From Acanthosoma haemorrhoidale (lineage: Eukaryota > Arthropoda > Insecta > Hemiptera > Acanthosomatidae), in NCBI GenBank assembly GCA_930367205.1, contig OV884011.1, positions 145,201,937 through 145,265,936 on the forward strand: a DNA stretch of 64,000 nucleotides, written 5' to 3'. Below, piece by piece: positions 11,615-21,698 of the stretch (positions within the stretch are counted from its first letter, which is position 1; every line of letters begins with the position of its first letter). A program made the position numbers and the translations under genes. The notes beneath the pieces are model-generated. The model did not search any database and was not told the DNA's origin. It saw only the letters and a list, made by a program, of their open reading frames with translations.

Positions 11615-13235
11615 CTCATATATCCTGGTCTAGGCCGAATATGACAAGATCTAAAGAAAATGTTATCGACCAAATACATAAATATATTGGAGCACGCTAT
11701 TGCTATGATAATAGTATCTTGAAGTTAAATCTTCGAAAATGATTTCGTTAATTAATAATTATCACAAAATATAACTTGGCATAAAATGAAATAACAAAAA
11801 ATAGGTCGAGTCCTAGTGAAGAATGTGTCATAAAACCACAACCGATAACCCCCCCCCCCCCATTCATGCCTAGAATCATAGGAAGGTACCCGACCTCTTA
11901 AGTAAAAGTGCGTAGCCTTCAGCCAGGAGAAGTATGGATTCGGCCCTATCCCCGAGTCGAGGGTTCTAATGCTAAAGCCCGACAACAGCAATGAAACCAC
12001 AGGGGGTTCAGGCTGAAAGGAGAACCTGCATAATGCTGAAAATGTCAGGCATGCTGAAAAAAAAAGAGTTGTTAATCAACTCATCCCGCATCAGGACGGG
12101 TGTAATTAAGTAAAATCTTCCAGCCTTCTGAAAATCCTCTGAATGGTCAAAAGAACCAGCATAAGCATAAGCATACTTATTCAAATTTCACTCTCGATAT
12201 TTCTGTCTTAGTGGGAATGGAGGGTATTATCCTCTCTCATATTCCCAGGATATGCAAGTCCCAAACCCCCTCAGTTGACAGTTAACCCGAAAGTTATCTA
12301 GAGAAATAAACATCAGAACCTGGTCTGTAGGAGACATTGCCAGTTAGAGATAATAAAGCAGACCATATCTTGAAGTCAAATAATACCATCACAGCAGTTT
12401 ATTATTATATATAATCCAGTGCCAATCATTAATTATCTTCCATTTTATTTTCACATAAAACTAATTATGATGCAAATAAATTCACTGGATCTTAATAGCC
12501 AATTGTTTCCTCTATGCATAATAACGTATTATAATTATGATTGATATTTATAATATTTGATAGCGAGTGTTCAAGCAACAACAAATCGTCTTCCCGAACA
12601 GTTACCTCTGTATGAACTGGAGCAATTTACACCAAACATGGAACACATTTACACAAACACTTACTAGTGTAGGGTATGACATGCTAGGGTTATGACATCC
12701 CTCTAGCACCATTAGGAGAGGAGTATGATGTGTAAAAATGACAGAAAACGGCCAACACTAGTGTCGAATCCATAGTTTTCGGGACCGCTAAGCCGATTGG
12801 TGGCAGTCCCGATGACATTTAACCCTGTAGTGGAGTATAGTCAAACAAAACTATGTGGCTGATTTGATACGGAATCTCGGCCCGCCCAAAATTTTGCAAG
12901 AGCCCAAGAAAGGCTGTTTGGAAGGAAGATGGTGGGCAGTATAATTAAAGTGACTATCTTAACAGGGAAAGGAAAGGATGTAGCAGTTTGTAAGCCATGT
13001 CATGACGTGAACGTAGAGACATACATATGCGTATGTATCTTCATCCTAATTAATTTATTGGTTGGTTTTAACTTGAATATGGGCTCAACGAAAATAGTAT
13101 TGCGTTAACATTACCACCTCTATCTTTGTTTAAAAAAAGTTCACCGGGTTTAGCGAACAATTAGTGACACAGCAACAAATATTAACCTTGAACATAATTA
13201 AAACTTTCACCACCCTTACCGAGTAAAGTTGATAC
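11615..13235. other. Unassigned sequence with a C-run
   Basis: A run of about 12 C lies near 11850. The rest has no frame above 82 codons and no recognised protein. A degenerate tRNA-like head is listed separately at 12755-12800. Confidence 0.4.
12755..12800 (-). mobile_element. Possible tRNA-like head
   Basis: On the minus strand, GGCTTAGCGGTCC resembles an A box and GGATTCGACACTAG resembles a B box. Spacing is short. Weak evidence; a relic at best. Confidence 0.25.
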
Positions 13236-13860
13236 AATAGAGGAATAGAGCTATGGGGGACAGCAAAAAAGTCGAACATCAAGTGTATCCTATCCGTCCA
13301 ATCAAAATTCCTGAGAACTATAGTAAATGTCCTTTATTAAGTCAGCAACAAAACCCTTCATAATGATTTGAATATAACCTACATTTTTGAACTCATCCCT
13401 TCCAATTTCATAAAATTCCATAGTAACCTATCCAACCACCCTAATTCCCTAGCACAGGCATTGCACTGCACCACTCATCCCTATAATCTCCTCGGAGACT
13501 AAAACGGCAGTGGCCTCGTGACCTGCTATAAATAACTGACAGTGGGAGACCTGGCAATGGCCAGTTTCTCCAATCATGTCCTGAGCGTATGAGGCTCTCG
13601 CTCTCTTCGTCAGCCTCCTGTGGCTAATATCCGGTGACACAGCGACGTAGGAGCGTGAGGGACTTCTCAAGACTCCAATTTCTCTTTCGCTTGCGAGGGA
13701 GGTGACAACCATGTGGAGTTAGGAGGCCTCTGGACTGTTTGTAAATACTGTATGAATGAGCGAGTGAATGCAGATTGTAAATATGGTATGAATGAGAACA
13801 TTTATCTCAATTACTTATTGCCTAATAAGGCAGGTTGTAATTGTAGCACAGTAAAGAATT
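13236..13860 (+). mobile_element. Jockey-A 3' end, 5'-truncated copy
   Basis: Begins in the reverse-transcriptase C-terminal region with GGAATAGAGCTATGGGGGAC and runs through the 3' untranslated region to a TAAAG end near 13852. It aligns in the same order with the 33.98-35.08 kb and 35.08-36.50 kb copies in reverse orientation. It includes the short 3' hairpin at 13819-13832 and the ATGAATGAGCGAGTGAATG segment. Coding frames contain stops. Only the last ~625 bp of the element is present. Frames read on either strand here are by-products of this element. Confidence 0.85.
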
Positions 13861-14203
13861 ATTTCATTTCAATTGTATCCACGTATTTCCACGCCCCCGG
13901 AGAATGTAGAATTTTTCGTTTATATAGAGAGAAATTATCCGTATTTGTATTTAACATTGCATTTATTTTATTCGTTTTTGAGAGTTGAATAAGAAGAATT
14001 TGAAAACTTCAAAATGATGTATACTAATCAAAACCATTAAAATAAACTAAAAAAATTTTGCATCTATCTTGAACAGATTGTTAGATAGATGGCTTGCTTC
14101 ACAGACACACTCAAGTTACTGTTAAGTTAAGTTGGGAATAGTTAATGAATAAATGAATTTCTATTAGATAAGGTATATCTTTGGCTTAAATGTTTTGTAG
14201 ATT

Positions 14204-14376
14204 TGAAGACGAGATGATCATGTTGCTAAGAAAGACAAAATGTGAATGGAACATGGAGGCAGATGTTCTACCTCTCTCCAAAGACATCTGTCTCTTCTGT
14301 AGAAGGGGAAATCATGCACCTGCCCTTTTTCAAACGCTCAGCACCGAAGCATGTGATTTCGCTACCGATAGGGTGT
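14204..14376 (+). CDS. Possible internal exon, cysteine-containing peptide
   Basis: An open frame of about 57 codons is preceded by a pyrimidine-rich TTGGCTTAAATGTTTTGTAG acceptor-like site and followed by GGGT|GTAAGTAT, a good donor match. It encodes a basic peptide with a CLFCRRGNH motif near its middle, which resembles a single Cys-Cys zinc-binding knuckle. I do not recognise the gene. No neighbouring exon with matching phase was found within several kb, and a gypsy element starts 440 bp downstream. It may instead be chance or a transposon fragment. Confidence 0.25.
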
Positions 14377-14818
14377 AAGTATACTACTTCTCTTAATACT
14401 CTTAGAATAACCTAGTGATGTCAGTTGTGAACTTACATTCTGTTAATAATAATAGTAAGTTTAATTAAGAACAATTATCCTGGAATACAAATTTTGAACA
14501 AGAGAAGTGCTGTTTACCTGCGCGACATAATCTATTTGGAGAACCCATATTAAGAAGTGTCGTTTCCTGACATATTTTTATCGTTATACCAAAGTTAATG
14601 TGTTAATTTTTATGGACTAAAGTTTTTTTTTATGTATATTTTTTTAATTTTATAATATAAATAAATAAAATAAACCACCGAGTTTTTTAAATACGTTTCA
14701 ACTAACTGTGTAACTAAATCTAACATAAAAATCATTAGTCATAGTATCTCTGTTTACACTTAAGAATAAGGTTATAGCTAGAAAGTCGTTATTAGTTGTC
14801 TACTCCGGTTTAAGTAGG

Positions 14819-15330
14819 TAAACTACAGCTGAGATCTAGCTAGCTGTGTTTGTAGTGAGAAGGTTACTTAGCTGTGTTTGGTGTGTGAAGGTTACTAGAA
14901 AGTATAAGTATATTGCTAGTGTTGTGACTATCCACTAGAATACCTGGTAAAAAACGTGTAATTTAATTAATCTCTACAGATATGTTTATTTCGTTTATTT
15001 TATATTGTTCAATCGCTTGGTGCTTATAATTCTAATGCCATTGTAAATCTTTACAGGTTAATAAAATCAGTTATTGAATTATTAAAACCAACACACAAGT
15101 ATTTATTCTACTTTGCAACAAATATGTACTCTTTGAAAAGTATTTTTATTGAATTCTTCTAATAATCATTAGTTTACAAGCAAACAGTGGAAAATAGGTA
15201 GGTAGTAATTTTTAATAGGATTTGTTCACCACGTTATGGCGGAAAAGTACCAAAGGAAATGAAAAATGTAAATAAATGATAAACAAAAGTATTAATCATT
15301 ATTTCTTAAATTTATTTCACAGAAACATTA
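14819..15330 (+). repeat. 5' LTR-like direct repeat of gypsy derivative
   Basis: The last 410 bp (14921-15330) match 16602-17011 with one mismatch and no indel by my reading. The first ~100 bp are less alike: this copy has an extra near-duplicate of AGCTGTGTTTG...GAAGGTTACT, followed by a different ~25 bp. Position and orientation around a reverse-transcriptase gene make an LTR the best reading. Canonical TG...CA ends and a flanking target duplication are not evident, so the exact borders are uncertain. Confidence 0.65.
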
Positions 15331-15336
15331 GGTAGA

Positions 15337-16095
15337 GTGAAATCAAGAGAAGCTGAAATAAAGTTAATAAGAGAAGAATGGGTTACTTCCCGAGCATATA
15401 AATGTTCTATACCAGATGAACAACATATTAAAACGCAAGTTAAAAAATTACTAGAAGCTAATCTTATAGAGGAGTCGGATTCGCTATTTGCATCACCGGT
15501 GACCCTTACATTTAAGAAAGAATACGGTCGCAGAACCAGACTCTGTATTGATTTTCGAAAATTGAACAACTTGATAGTACCAGAATGTTATCCATTTCCA
15601 ACTATATACGATGTCATAGATGAAGTGTCCAACTGCAAGTACTTCAGTGTTGTTGATATAAATTCAGCCTTCTGGAGCATGCTTTTAAAAGCAGAAGACC
15701 GAGAGAAAACATCATTTATAACTAAGTTCGGTAAATTTATGTTCAAAGTTCTTCCTTTTGGACTTAAGGATGCCCCAGCAATATTTCAACGGATTCTATC
15801 AAACATTATAAGGAGAAGGAATTTAGATGAGTTTTGTGTAAATTACATTGATGACATATTGCTATTTTCTAAATCATGGGAAGAACATGTTAAACATGCT
15901 GGGAGACTTTTACAGGTGCTCAAAGAAGAAGGTTTCAAACTGAAGTTGGAAAAGTGCAAATTTGGGGCTAATTCAGTAAAATATCTGGGTCATATAATTC
16001 AGGAAAATAGAATATCGCCAACACAAGAGAATTTGACAGCTATAAAAAAAACCTTAAGAGCCCAACAGATAAATCGGGAGTTTGAAGTATATTAG
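15337..16095 (+). CDS. Ty3/gypsy reverse transcriptase fragment
   Basis: This 252-codon frame is the reverse-transcriptase domain of a Ty3/gypsy pol polyprotein, which copies element RNA to DNA in cytoplasmic particles. Visible motifs, in order, are LCIDFRKLNNL (about residue 69), motif A VVDINSAFW (about 101), VLPFGLKDAPAIFQR (about 138) with the conserved GL.DAP, and the catalytic YIDDILLFS (about 167), followed by the connection segment KLEKCKFGANSVKYLGHII. The first ATG is not a true start: the frame simply emerges from the end of the left LTR-like repeat, so gag, protease and the pol N-terminus are missing. It ends at a premature stop caused by a frameshift shortly before 16095. Codon use is AT-rich like the surroundings. 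The RT domain itself looks intact. Confidence 0.9.
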   Translation: MKSREAEIKLIREEWVTSRAYKCSIPDEQHIKTQVKKLLEANLIEESDSLFASPVTLTFKKEYGRRTRLCIDFRKLNNLIVPECYPFPTIYDVIDEVSNCKYFSVVDINSAFWSMLLKAEDREKTSFITKFGKFMFKVLPFGLKDAPAIFQRILSNIIRRRNLDEFCVNYIDDILLFSKSWEEHVKHAGRLLQVLKEEGFKLKLEKCKFGANSVKYLGHIIQENRISPTQENLTAIKKTLRAQQINREFEVY

Positions 16096-16515
16096 GTTCC
16101 ATTAATTTTTATTTGAAATACATCGAAAATAGTGCGGAGAAGTTTGAACCTTTGCATAGATTGCTAAGGAAGAATATCCAATTCAAGTGGACTGATGAAT
16201 GTGAAAATAGTTTTAATTTAATCAAAGCCTATTTGTGTTCTTCCCCAATTTTAGCAATTTAATGATAACGATCAAGATGTATATATAGACACAGACGCTA
16301 GTTACTTAGGTATTGGAGCAACTTTAAACCCACCTCAAACTAATGGAAAATTGCATCCAGTAGCATACTTTTCAAGAAAACTTTCTGAAAAAGAGAAAAA
16401 AATAAGAGCTTATTTATCTTGAATGTAAAGCTATAAAGGATGCTATAAAGTATTGGAAATATTATTTAATTGGGCGAGAATTGATTGTATGCAGTGACCA
16501 TAAGCCATTAGAAAG
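16096..16515 (+). pseudogene. Gypsy RNase H domain, frameshifted and truncated
   Basis: This continues the same pol gene. Similarity begins right after the premature stop (a GSINFYLKY-type tether region) and runs through the RNase H segments YIDTDASYLGIGAT near 16285, an E-containing helix near 16420 and CSDHKPLE near 16495. These carry the Asp, Glu and Asp expected at the catalytic positions. At least two further single-base frameshifts break it, near 16260 and 16410. It stops abruptly at CSDHKPLE, where a G-run meets the right LTR-like repeat, so the end of RNase H and the whole integrase are absent. The element cannot make a full pol protein. Confidence 0.85.
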
Positions 16516-16521
16516 GGGGGG
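16511..16521 (+). other. Polypurine tract-like junction
   Basis: GAAAGGGGGGG lies immediately before the TGAACTCC start of the right LTR-like repeat. That is where the polypurine primer for plus-strand synthesis sits in LTR elements. It could be the real polypurine tract joined to RNase H by internal deletion. Confidence 0.5.
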
Positions 16522-17011
16522 TGAACTCCAGCTGAGATCTAGCTAGCTGTGTTTGGTGTGTGAAGGTTACTTTCTATATAAGACATATGTTCATTGTTTG
16601 TGTTGTGACTATCCACTAGAATACCTGGTAAAAAACGTGTAATTTAATTAATCTCTACAGATATGTTTATTTCGTTTATTTTATATTGTTCAATCGCTTG
16701 ATGCTTATAATTCTAATGCCATTGTAAATCTTTACAGGTTAATAAAATCAGTTATTGAATTATTAAAACCAACACACAAGTATTTATTCTACTTTGCAAC
16801 AAATATGTACTCTTTGAAAAGTATTTTTATTGAATTCTTCTAATAATCATTAGTTTACAAGCAAACAGTGGAAAATAGGTAGGTAGTAATTTTTAATAGG
16901 ATTTGTTCACCACGTTATGGCGGAAAAGTACCAAAGGAAATGAAAAATGTAAATAAATGATAAACAAAAGTATTAATCATTATTTCTTAAATTTATTTCA
17001 CAGAAACATTA
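16522..17011 (+). repeat. 3' LTR-like direct repeat of gypsy derivative
   Basis: Mate of 14819-15330. It starts with TGAACTCCAGCTGAGATC and ends with TTTCACAGAAACATTA. Within its first 100 bp it has CTATATAAGACAT, a TATA-box-like stretch where the left copy differs. Downstream sequence diverges at once from the internal region that follows the left copy. Confidence 0.65.
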
Positions 17012-18630
17012 ATTCGAGAATTATCAATAAGCCAGTCTGACATCTCTTAGTTGTAAAGATATAATTTTATAGATAGATTCGTCCTGTCAAGAAAAAAAAA
17101 AATACGCATTAAATCTTCTTATCTGTTAATACCTGTCAACTATATTTACATCGGATAATACTTAGGCCAATCCCAACCGATGATGTCATTGAAATACCTT
17201 TTGTTATTATAAAACTGAATTTATTTCGAATGTAATTCTAAAAGTTATTATTTCAACCTAACGTTTTTCTTCCTGTATCAATAAAGTTTGCTCATCCAAA
17301 AATTTTCAATATTTCCTAGTTTAACGAGGTTCACTAGAAGTTATAGAATAGGAATATCAGACACTCTAACAATCTGTTATAGTTAACGATATTGAATTGT
17401 TTTGTCCGAAGTTTTTTACGTTTAGTCTGGATTTTATTTTGTACCTACCAATCGATACTACGATGCTTAGTTAACCATGGTTTAGTCCTGAACATGCCCG
17501 AATGGACAAATTTTGATCATTTAAAGTATTGACATTGCTAAAAGCAATACAATTCTATAAAAAATGATTAACAATTAAGAAATCATGCTGTAAATATCCA
17601 CAATAGGAAATCATCAATCGAACTTAATGTGTACTGAATATTTTTTGACTGACTGTTTAAAGTGAAAAGCTACAAAAAATGAGAGAACAGACAATCTTCA
17701 GTGTGTTCTACAAATGTATGTATTTTCTTTAAGTATGCATCGATCCTAATGTATGGAATACCATATATTTAAAATATAAAATGATAAATTTTCCGATTCA
17801 TCATCTGTACCTTCTGCAATAGCAATGGTCACGATTATTCAATCGAGCTGAAATTTTAAAGGTACAGGTACGTTCCAATACACCATGGAGCATTGTAATC
17901 AGTTTTTAGTTATAATAAAATAACGGGAAGATTGAAAAAAAATATCAAACGAAACTGGCCCGTTCAAATAGATTTAAGATTTTTTTATTTATTAATGTTC
18001 TGATTTGTTTGTTTGTTGCTTGCTGCATTTTTTTTATTTGGATAGATTTCAAACAATTATGTAGATGTTAATCGATATAAAAAAAATTGAGACGGTAAAC
18101 ATTTTAAAAAGCTTTTAAATAACTTTAAAAAAATCGATGGCTAATGATCACTGCATCAAATGGTTTTCTTATTTCTTTCATGGGCAAAACATTCTGACAC
18201 ATCACAAATAATAATACCAAGAGACAAGAAGTATCTGAACATTAGGTCTCAAAACGTACAATCAAGATATTTCCTATTGTGTACAGATGGGAGGGTATTA
18301 GGCAAGACCTTGATGTATGTAAGTATTTGAGGAGTATTGCTATCGCTGAGACCGCAATGGACGTAGACAATTGGTTAGGGAACCAGCAGACCTTGAAGGT
18401 CACAAATCACTGGAGTGTACAGGTTGTTTGTTATCGACAGCTAGGCACAACTAGCAAAATAGTGGGATACGATTTTGTGAAAACATTTTTGATATTCCAA
18501 AACTAGTATTAATTCTACTATAATTTTATTGTACAGCCCCGCCACGAAAACTCCTCCAATATAGAAGATTTTCACGAAATATTTAGTGAATTATTACAGA
18601 ACATTCATCTTTAGACAATGAATGGATATT
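17012..18630. other. Unassigned AT-rich sequence
   Basis: A 75-codon frame at 18279-18506 has no recognisable motif. No repeat shared with the rest of the window was seen. Confidence 0.45.
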
Positions 18631-18634
18631 TAAT

Positions 18635-18705
18635 TCACCTATGTAAGTTAGTTTTAAGTTTGATCAAAAAGGTGAGTCCCATCACCTTTATTAGTCAGTT
18701 TAGTC
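18635..18705 (+). mobile_element. Jockey-B 3' end fragment
   Basis: ATGTAAGTTAGTTTTAAG, then AAGGTGAG.CCCATCAC and TTTATTA match the end of the 54.06-54.40 kb copy almost base for base. Only the 3' terminal ~60 bp is present, an extreme 5' truncation. Confidence 0.6.
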
Positions 18706-18810
18706 CAGTCACGTATAATGTGTATCCTTGTATTTGTTTATTCAATATATAATTTTTAAAAATAACAAAACCTGTATATAAAGTAGCGATGCTACAGGAA
18801 ATACAAGAAT

Positions 18811-18891
18811 GATTTGTAAATGGATTCGCCTGAGGATCTATAATTATATATAATTATCTGTAAATTTAAAGGGGCTATGAAAGAAAAAAAA
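18811..18891 (+). repeat. Poly(A)-tailed repeat, copy 1 (mate at 63.0 kb)
   Basis: About 80 bp nearly identical to 63009-63090: GATTTGTAAAT.GATTC.CC, then TGAGGATCTATAATT.TATA, then AAATTTAAAGGGGCTATGAA and an A-run. The A-run at the end marks a retroposed 3' end. Immediately after it the Jockey-B fragment resumes, so this may be an insertion into or beside Jockey-B. Confidence 0.65.
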
Positions 18892-18893
18892 GT

Positions 18894-19260
18894 CACATAA
18901 TCACACCCTGTCACATAGTCTCAAACTGATGATCTATAAATGTGTCCTCCGGCCAGCTCTGCTGTACGGTGCCCCGTTATTTACCCACTTGACTGACAAT
19001 ACAACCAAATGTCTCCAACATTTCCAGAATGCGATCATGCGAAAAGTGGTCCGATATACCTCTCTCAAGAGGTTAAAGAACGCTGACCTGCACCCACCCG
19101 TTGCTTGATGTGCCTTCGTTGGGCAAGTTCATCCGCCGGAGAAACATCAAGTTTTTTTACTCGTTTCAGCACCTAACCTACCCAGTGTTTAACACTATGA
19201 CCCCAACACCCTTCCCGCATCGGTCGCAATAGACTGTCGGGAAAAATTAGGTTAAGAATT
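18894..19260 (+). pseudogene. Jockey-B reverse transcriptase C-terminus, decayed
   Basis: The start translates to a SLKLMIYKCVLRPALLYGA stretch, the counterpart of LKLVIYNSILRPTLLYGAPL in the 58.5 kb copy. Later segments match FQNGI.MKV.R.TS and the VFNTITPAPFPHR region (here CAGTGTTTAACACTATGACC). There are several stops and frameshifts. It is closest to the 54.1 kb copy, sharing AAAGTGGTCCGA and AGGTTAAAGAACGC. Only the C-terminal domain past the palm is present. Nothing functional is encoded. Confidence 0.75.
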
Positions 19261-19524
19261 AGTATGTAAGTTGTAAACCACTAGTAGTCCTTAGGAGGGT
19301 TCTGAGCACAGAGGTAAAACACGAAGAGGAACTAAGCAAGAACAGACACCTACTACCTGACTAGGTACAATTACCTAGGTATTCAGCCAGTCCGAAATTA
19401 AAGTAAAAAAATAATAAGAGATGTCGGGTCGTCACTATAGGGAGCCTGATCACCCTAGCCCTGGTGACAAGTGCGGATTGTTCGAGTTTATAACCTGGAC
19501 AATCGTTCCATGACGGCGTTACTA

Positions 19525-19600
19525 TCTGACTCCATTTATGATAGGTATGTGCCCCGACAATGCACTATGTTCAAGAGAAGAGGTATAGAGGTTGCATAAA
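19525..19600 (+). repeat. GC-rich repeat module M1, copy 1 (mate at 57.8 kb)
   Basis: ATCTGACTCCAT, then GTGTGCCCCGACAA-type sequence and CTATGTTCA.GAGAAG are shared with 57770-57845. The module lies near Jockey-B remnants in both places. Identity unknown. Confidence 0.5.
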
Positions 19601-19604
19601 GAAT

Positions 19605-20830
19605 TAGTCAAGTTTTCAGAGTTCGAGCGGAAACCAAGCAAGCGTCACGAGTAAAGGCCACGAGAGACTAAGAGACTCGCGAGAGACTGATTAACAGGGC
19701 CAGGAGCTCTGCCTTAAGTACCCTCTCCCCTTGCCTGCTGGGAGGCTCCAAGGGACTAAGCTGGCGGTGAGTCCCACGCACACCTGTGGCGAGGAACATG
19801 ACTGGTGATGCGGCACGTGACCACCGCCTGCTTACCCGACCCGGGGACAAGCCCTGGAGGTAGAGAGGGCCCAAAAGGGTTATGTTTATGCCTGTTTATG
19901 ACCTGTCTCGTGTGACTTAGTTGGCTTCCCCCTTTTATTGCTTAACACATTCACAATGATTTATATTTGTTTATAATACCTTTAGTTCATGTTATTTTAC
20001 TTTTGCTTACAATATATATGCAATAGAGTATATGGTGATTTATCTTATGTAGTTAGCGGTCGCTACAAGATAAAACAAGCTGTAACGACTAGCACATTAA
20101 GTACACAGCTTCACGTGAGCTCCGTTTCGGTCTATGACCGTAGGAGAGGGTTGAAAAATGTAGTTTTGATAAGATCGTTAAGTTCGAGATCTTTCAGCAT
20201 CCCAAAGTCTCGAACATTAAAATAATGCTCCAGGTTATAATCGGATTTTTGCCGTGTATTCTATACTCCACACCATAGTAAAGTAGCACTTATACCGGCT
20301 ATCTAGCCCTAGTCGAGTTTGTCCATTACACCAATTAAGCAATTTCAGACAACAATAAAAAAAAAAAACAGATTTCAATCTCTTCAAAGTTCTTTGACGC
20401 AGAGGTATGGTAAGAAAGCAGTGTGCCTTTTGTACCTCGTTTAACCATAGCTGGAAACCGAAGGCCAAAGAACGAATTTGGTCTCTTATACCATAAATAT
20501 GGATATAGTTTATTATATAATAACGTTTTCAAAATAACTGATAGTTGCTGAAATAAAAATATACGTGATAAAAATATTGATCCGACGCATAGAGGCAAAC
20601 AAAATTAATCATGAACAGCAATAATAAATAACAATAAATGAATAAAAACTGTCCATAACAAATTTAAAAGTAGGCAGCGTGCCATCTTTCTTACGTATAA
20701 ATCGATAAATAAATAATAACAAAAAAACATATTAATCCTATGGCTACTCACCCAATAAATGGCCAAAACTTTAAAACATGTAAATTTATGTATTTAACAG
20801 AACGGTCATAAAAACCGTTACACTAGTACT
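19605..20830. other. Unassigned; GC-richer at 19620-19870
   Basis: A block at about 19620-19870 is less AT-rich than the surroundings but contains only 60-70 codon frames without motifs. The remainder is ordinary AT-rich sequence. Confidence 0.4.
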
Positions 20831-20836
20831 AGTCAG

Positions 20837-20860
20837 TGTAGTCAGTACTAACTGACTACA
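20837..20860. other. Perfect short inverted repeat
   Basis: TGTAGTCAGT, four bases, then ACTGACTACA: a 10 bp perfect stem. It sits just after an ACTAGTACTAGT self-complementary run. No gene or element boundary is evident. Confidence 0.7.
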
Positions 20861-20864
20861 TACT

Positions 20865-21590
20865 CGACTGGCTTTATTTAGGAGGTATGGATGAAGTAGG
20901 GTTTCTTTGCATTCGTTATTTTACTATTTCCTTTTTTCTATTGATACTCTCCGATGTGAGGGAAGCTAATTTTATTTCTATCCTTTCCAAGCTGTCGATT
21001 CGTATGGTGTAGTATCAACTTAGCCTCAGCTATGGGCACACAAAAACACAAACGGACGTAAGACTTTCCCCCTCCCCCTTAACCCCTATTCAATATGTTT
21101 TTTAAAATACTGAACTTATAAACATCAATAAAAATTATCTGTGGTATTCATCAGTCAATGCCGATTTTCAACAAATACTAACTTTCTTGTTCAGTAAACT
21201 TTCACTGGAGTGTCATTCATTCTCAACTTGAAGATTGCGTCAATACCTAGCACCCTCAGAGAGTGCGACGTACTCGCTATATTTATCCCCGGGCCCGAGA
21301 AAAGTGGGCTCTACTCCATTAGATGCGTGCATTTCTACTATACTATATCTGTATCTGATGCCACTTTTCACGGGCTATCTCTCATAAAGCTCATTTACAT
21401 AGAAAGCATTGCGAACAGCTAGTGCTTGTCTGACATTAAATACATTAGTTGATCATGACGGTGCATTTAAATGTTTTTTTGAAACCCAATTAAGAAGTAA
21501 ATTTTATGCATAAAAATATAAATAAAGAAAATAACACCATCTAAATTTGGTTTCGGGGCGTGTAGAATACTTTTGTAAGAAATTTGACAT
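20865..21590. other. Unassigned sequence
   Basis: Only a 70-codon frame without motifs. Confidence 0.4.
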
Positions 21591-21591
21591 G

Positions 21592-21698
21592 GGATAGATA
21601 GCTCAGTTAGAAGAATCTTTTTCCACTAGTGCTATGAACCAGATGTCATGGAAGTCGAATTTTCTAAATTATTTAATAACGTGTATTTTTTGGAATAT
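21592..21698 (+). mobile_element. tRNA-derived SINE-like head
   Basis: GGATAGATAGCTCAGTTAG gives a good A box. About 50 bases on, GGAAGTCGAATTTTC is a degenerate B box. A linker AATAACGTGTATTTTTTGGA then resembles the TATTTTTTCTTTGGC linker of other copies. No intact cloverleaf. Confidence 0.5.

Noticed and set aside
11419..11679. 86-codon minus-strand frame with repeated Ile-Tyr
   Set aside because: Produced by the AT microsatellite and adjoining purine tract.
13449..13712. Minus-strand frame of 87 codons
   Set aside because: Antisense to the Jockey-A 3' end; the other Jockey-A copies show similar antisense frames.
15312..15569. Minus-strand 85-codon frame
   Set aside because: Antisense shadow of the gypsy RT frame.
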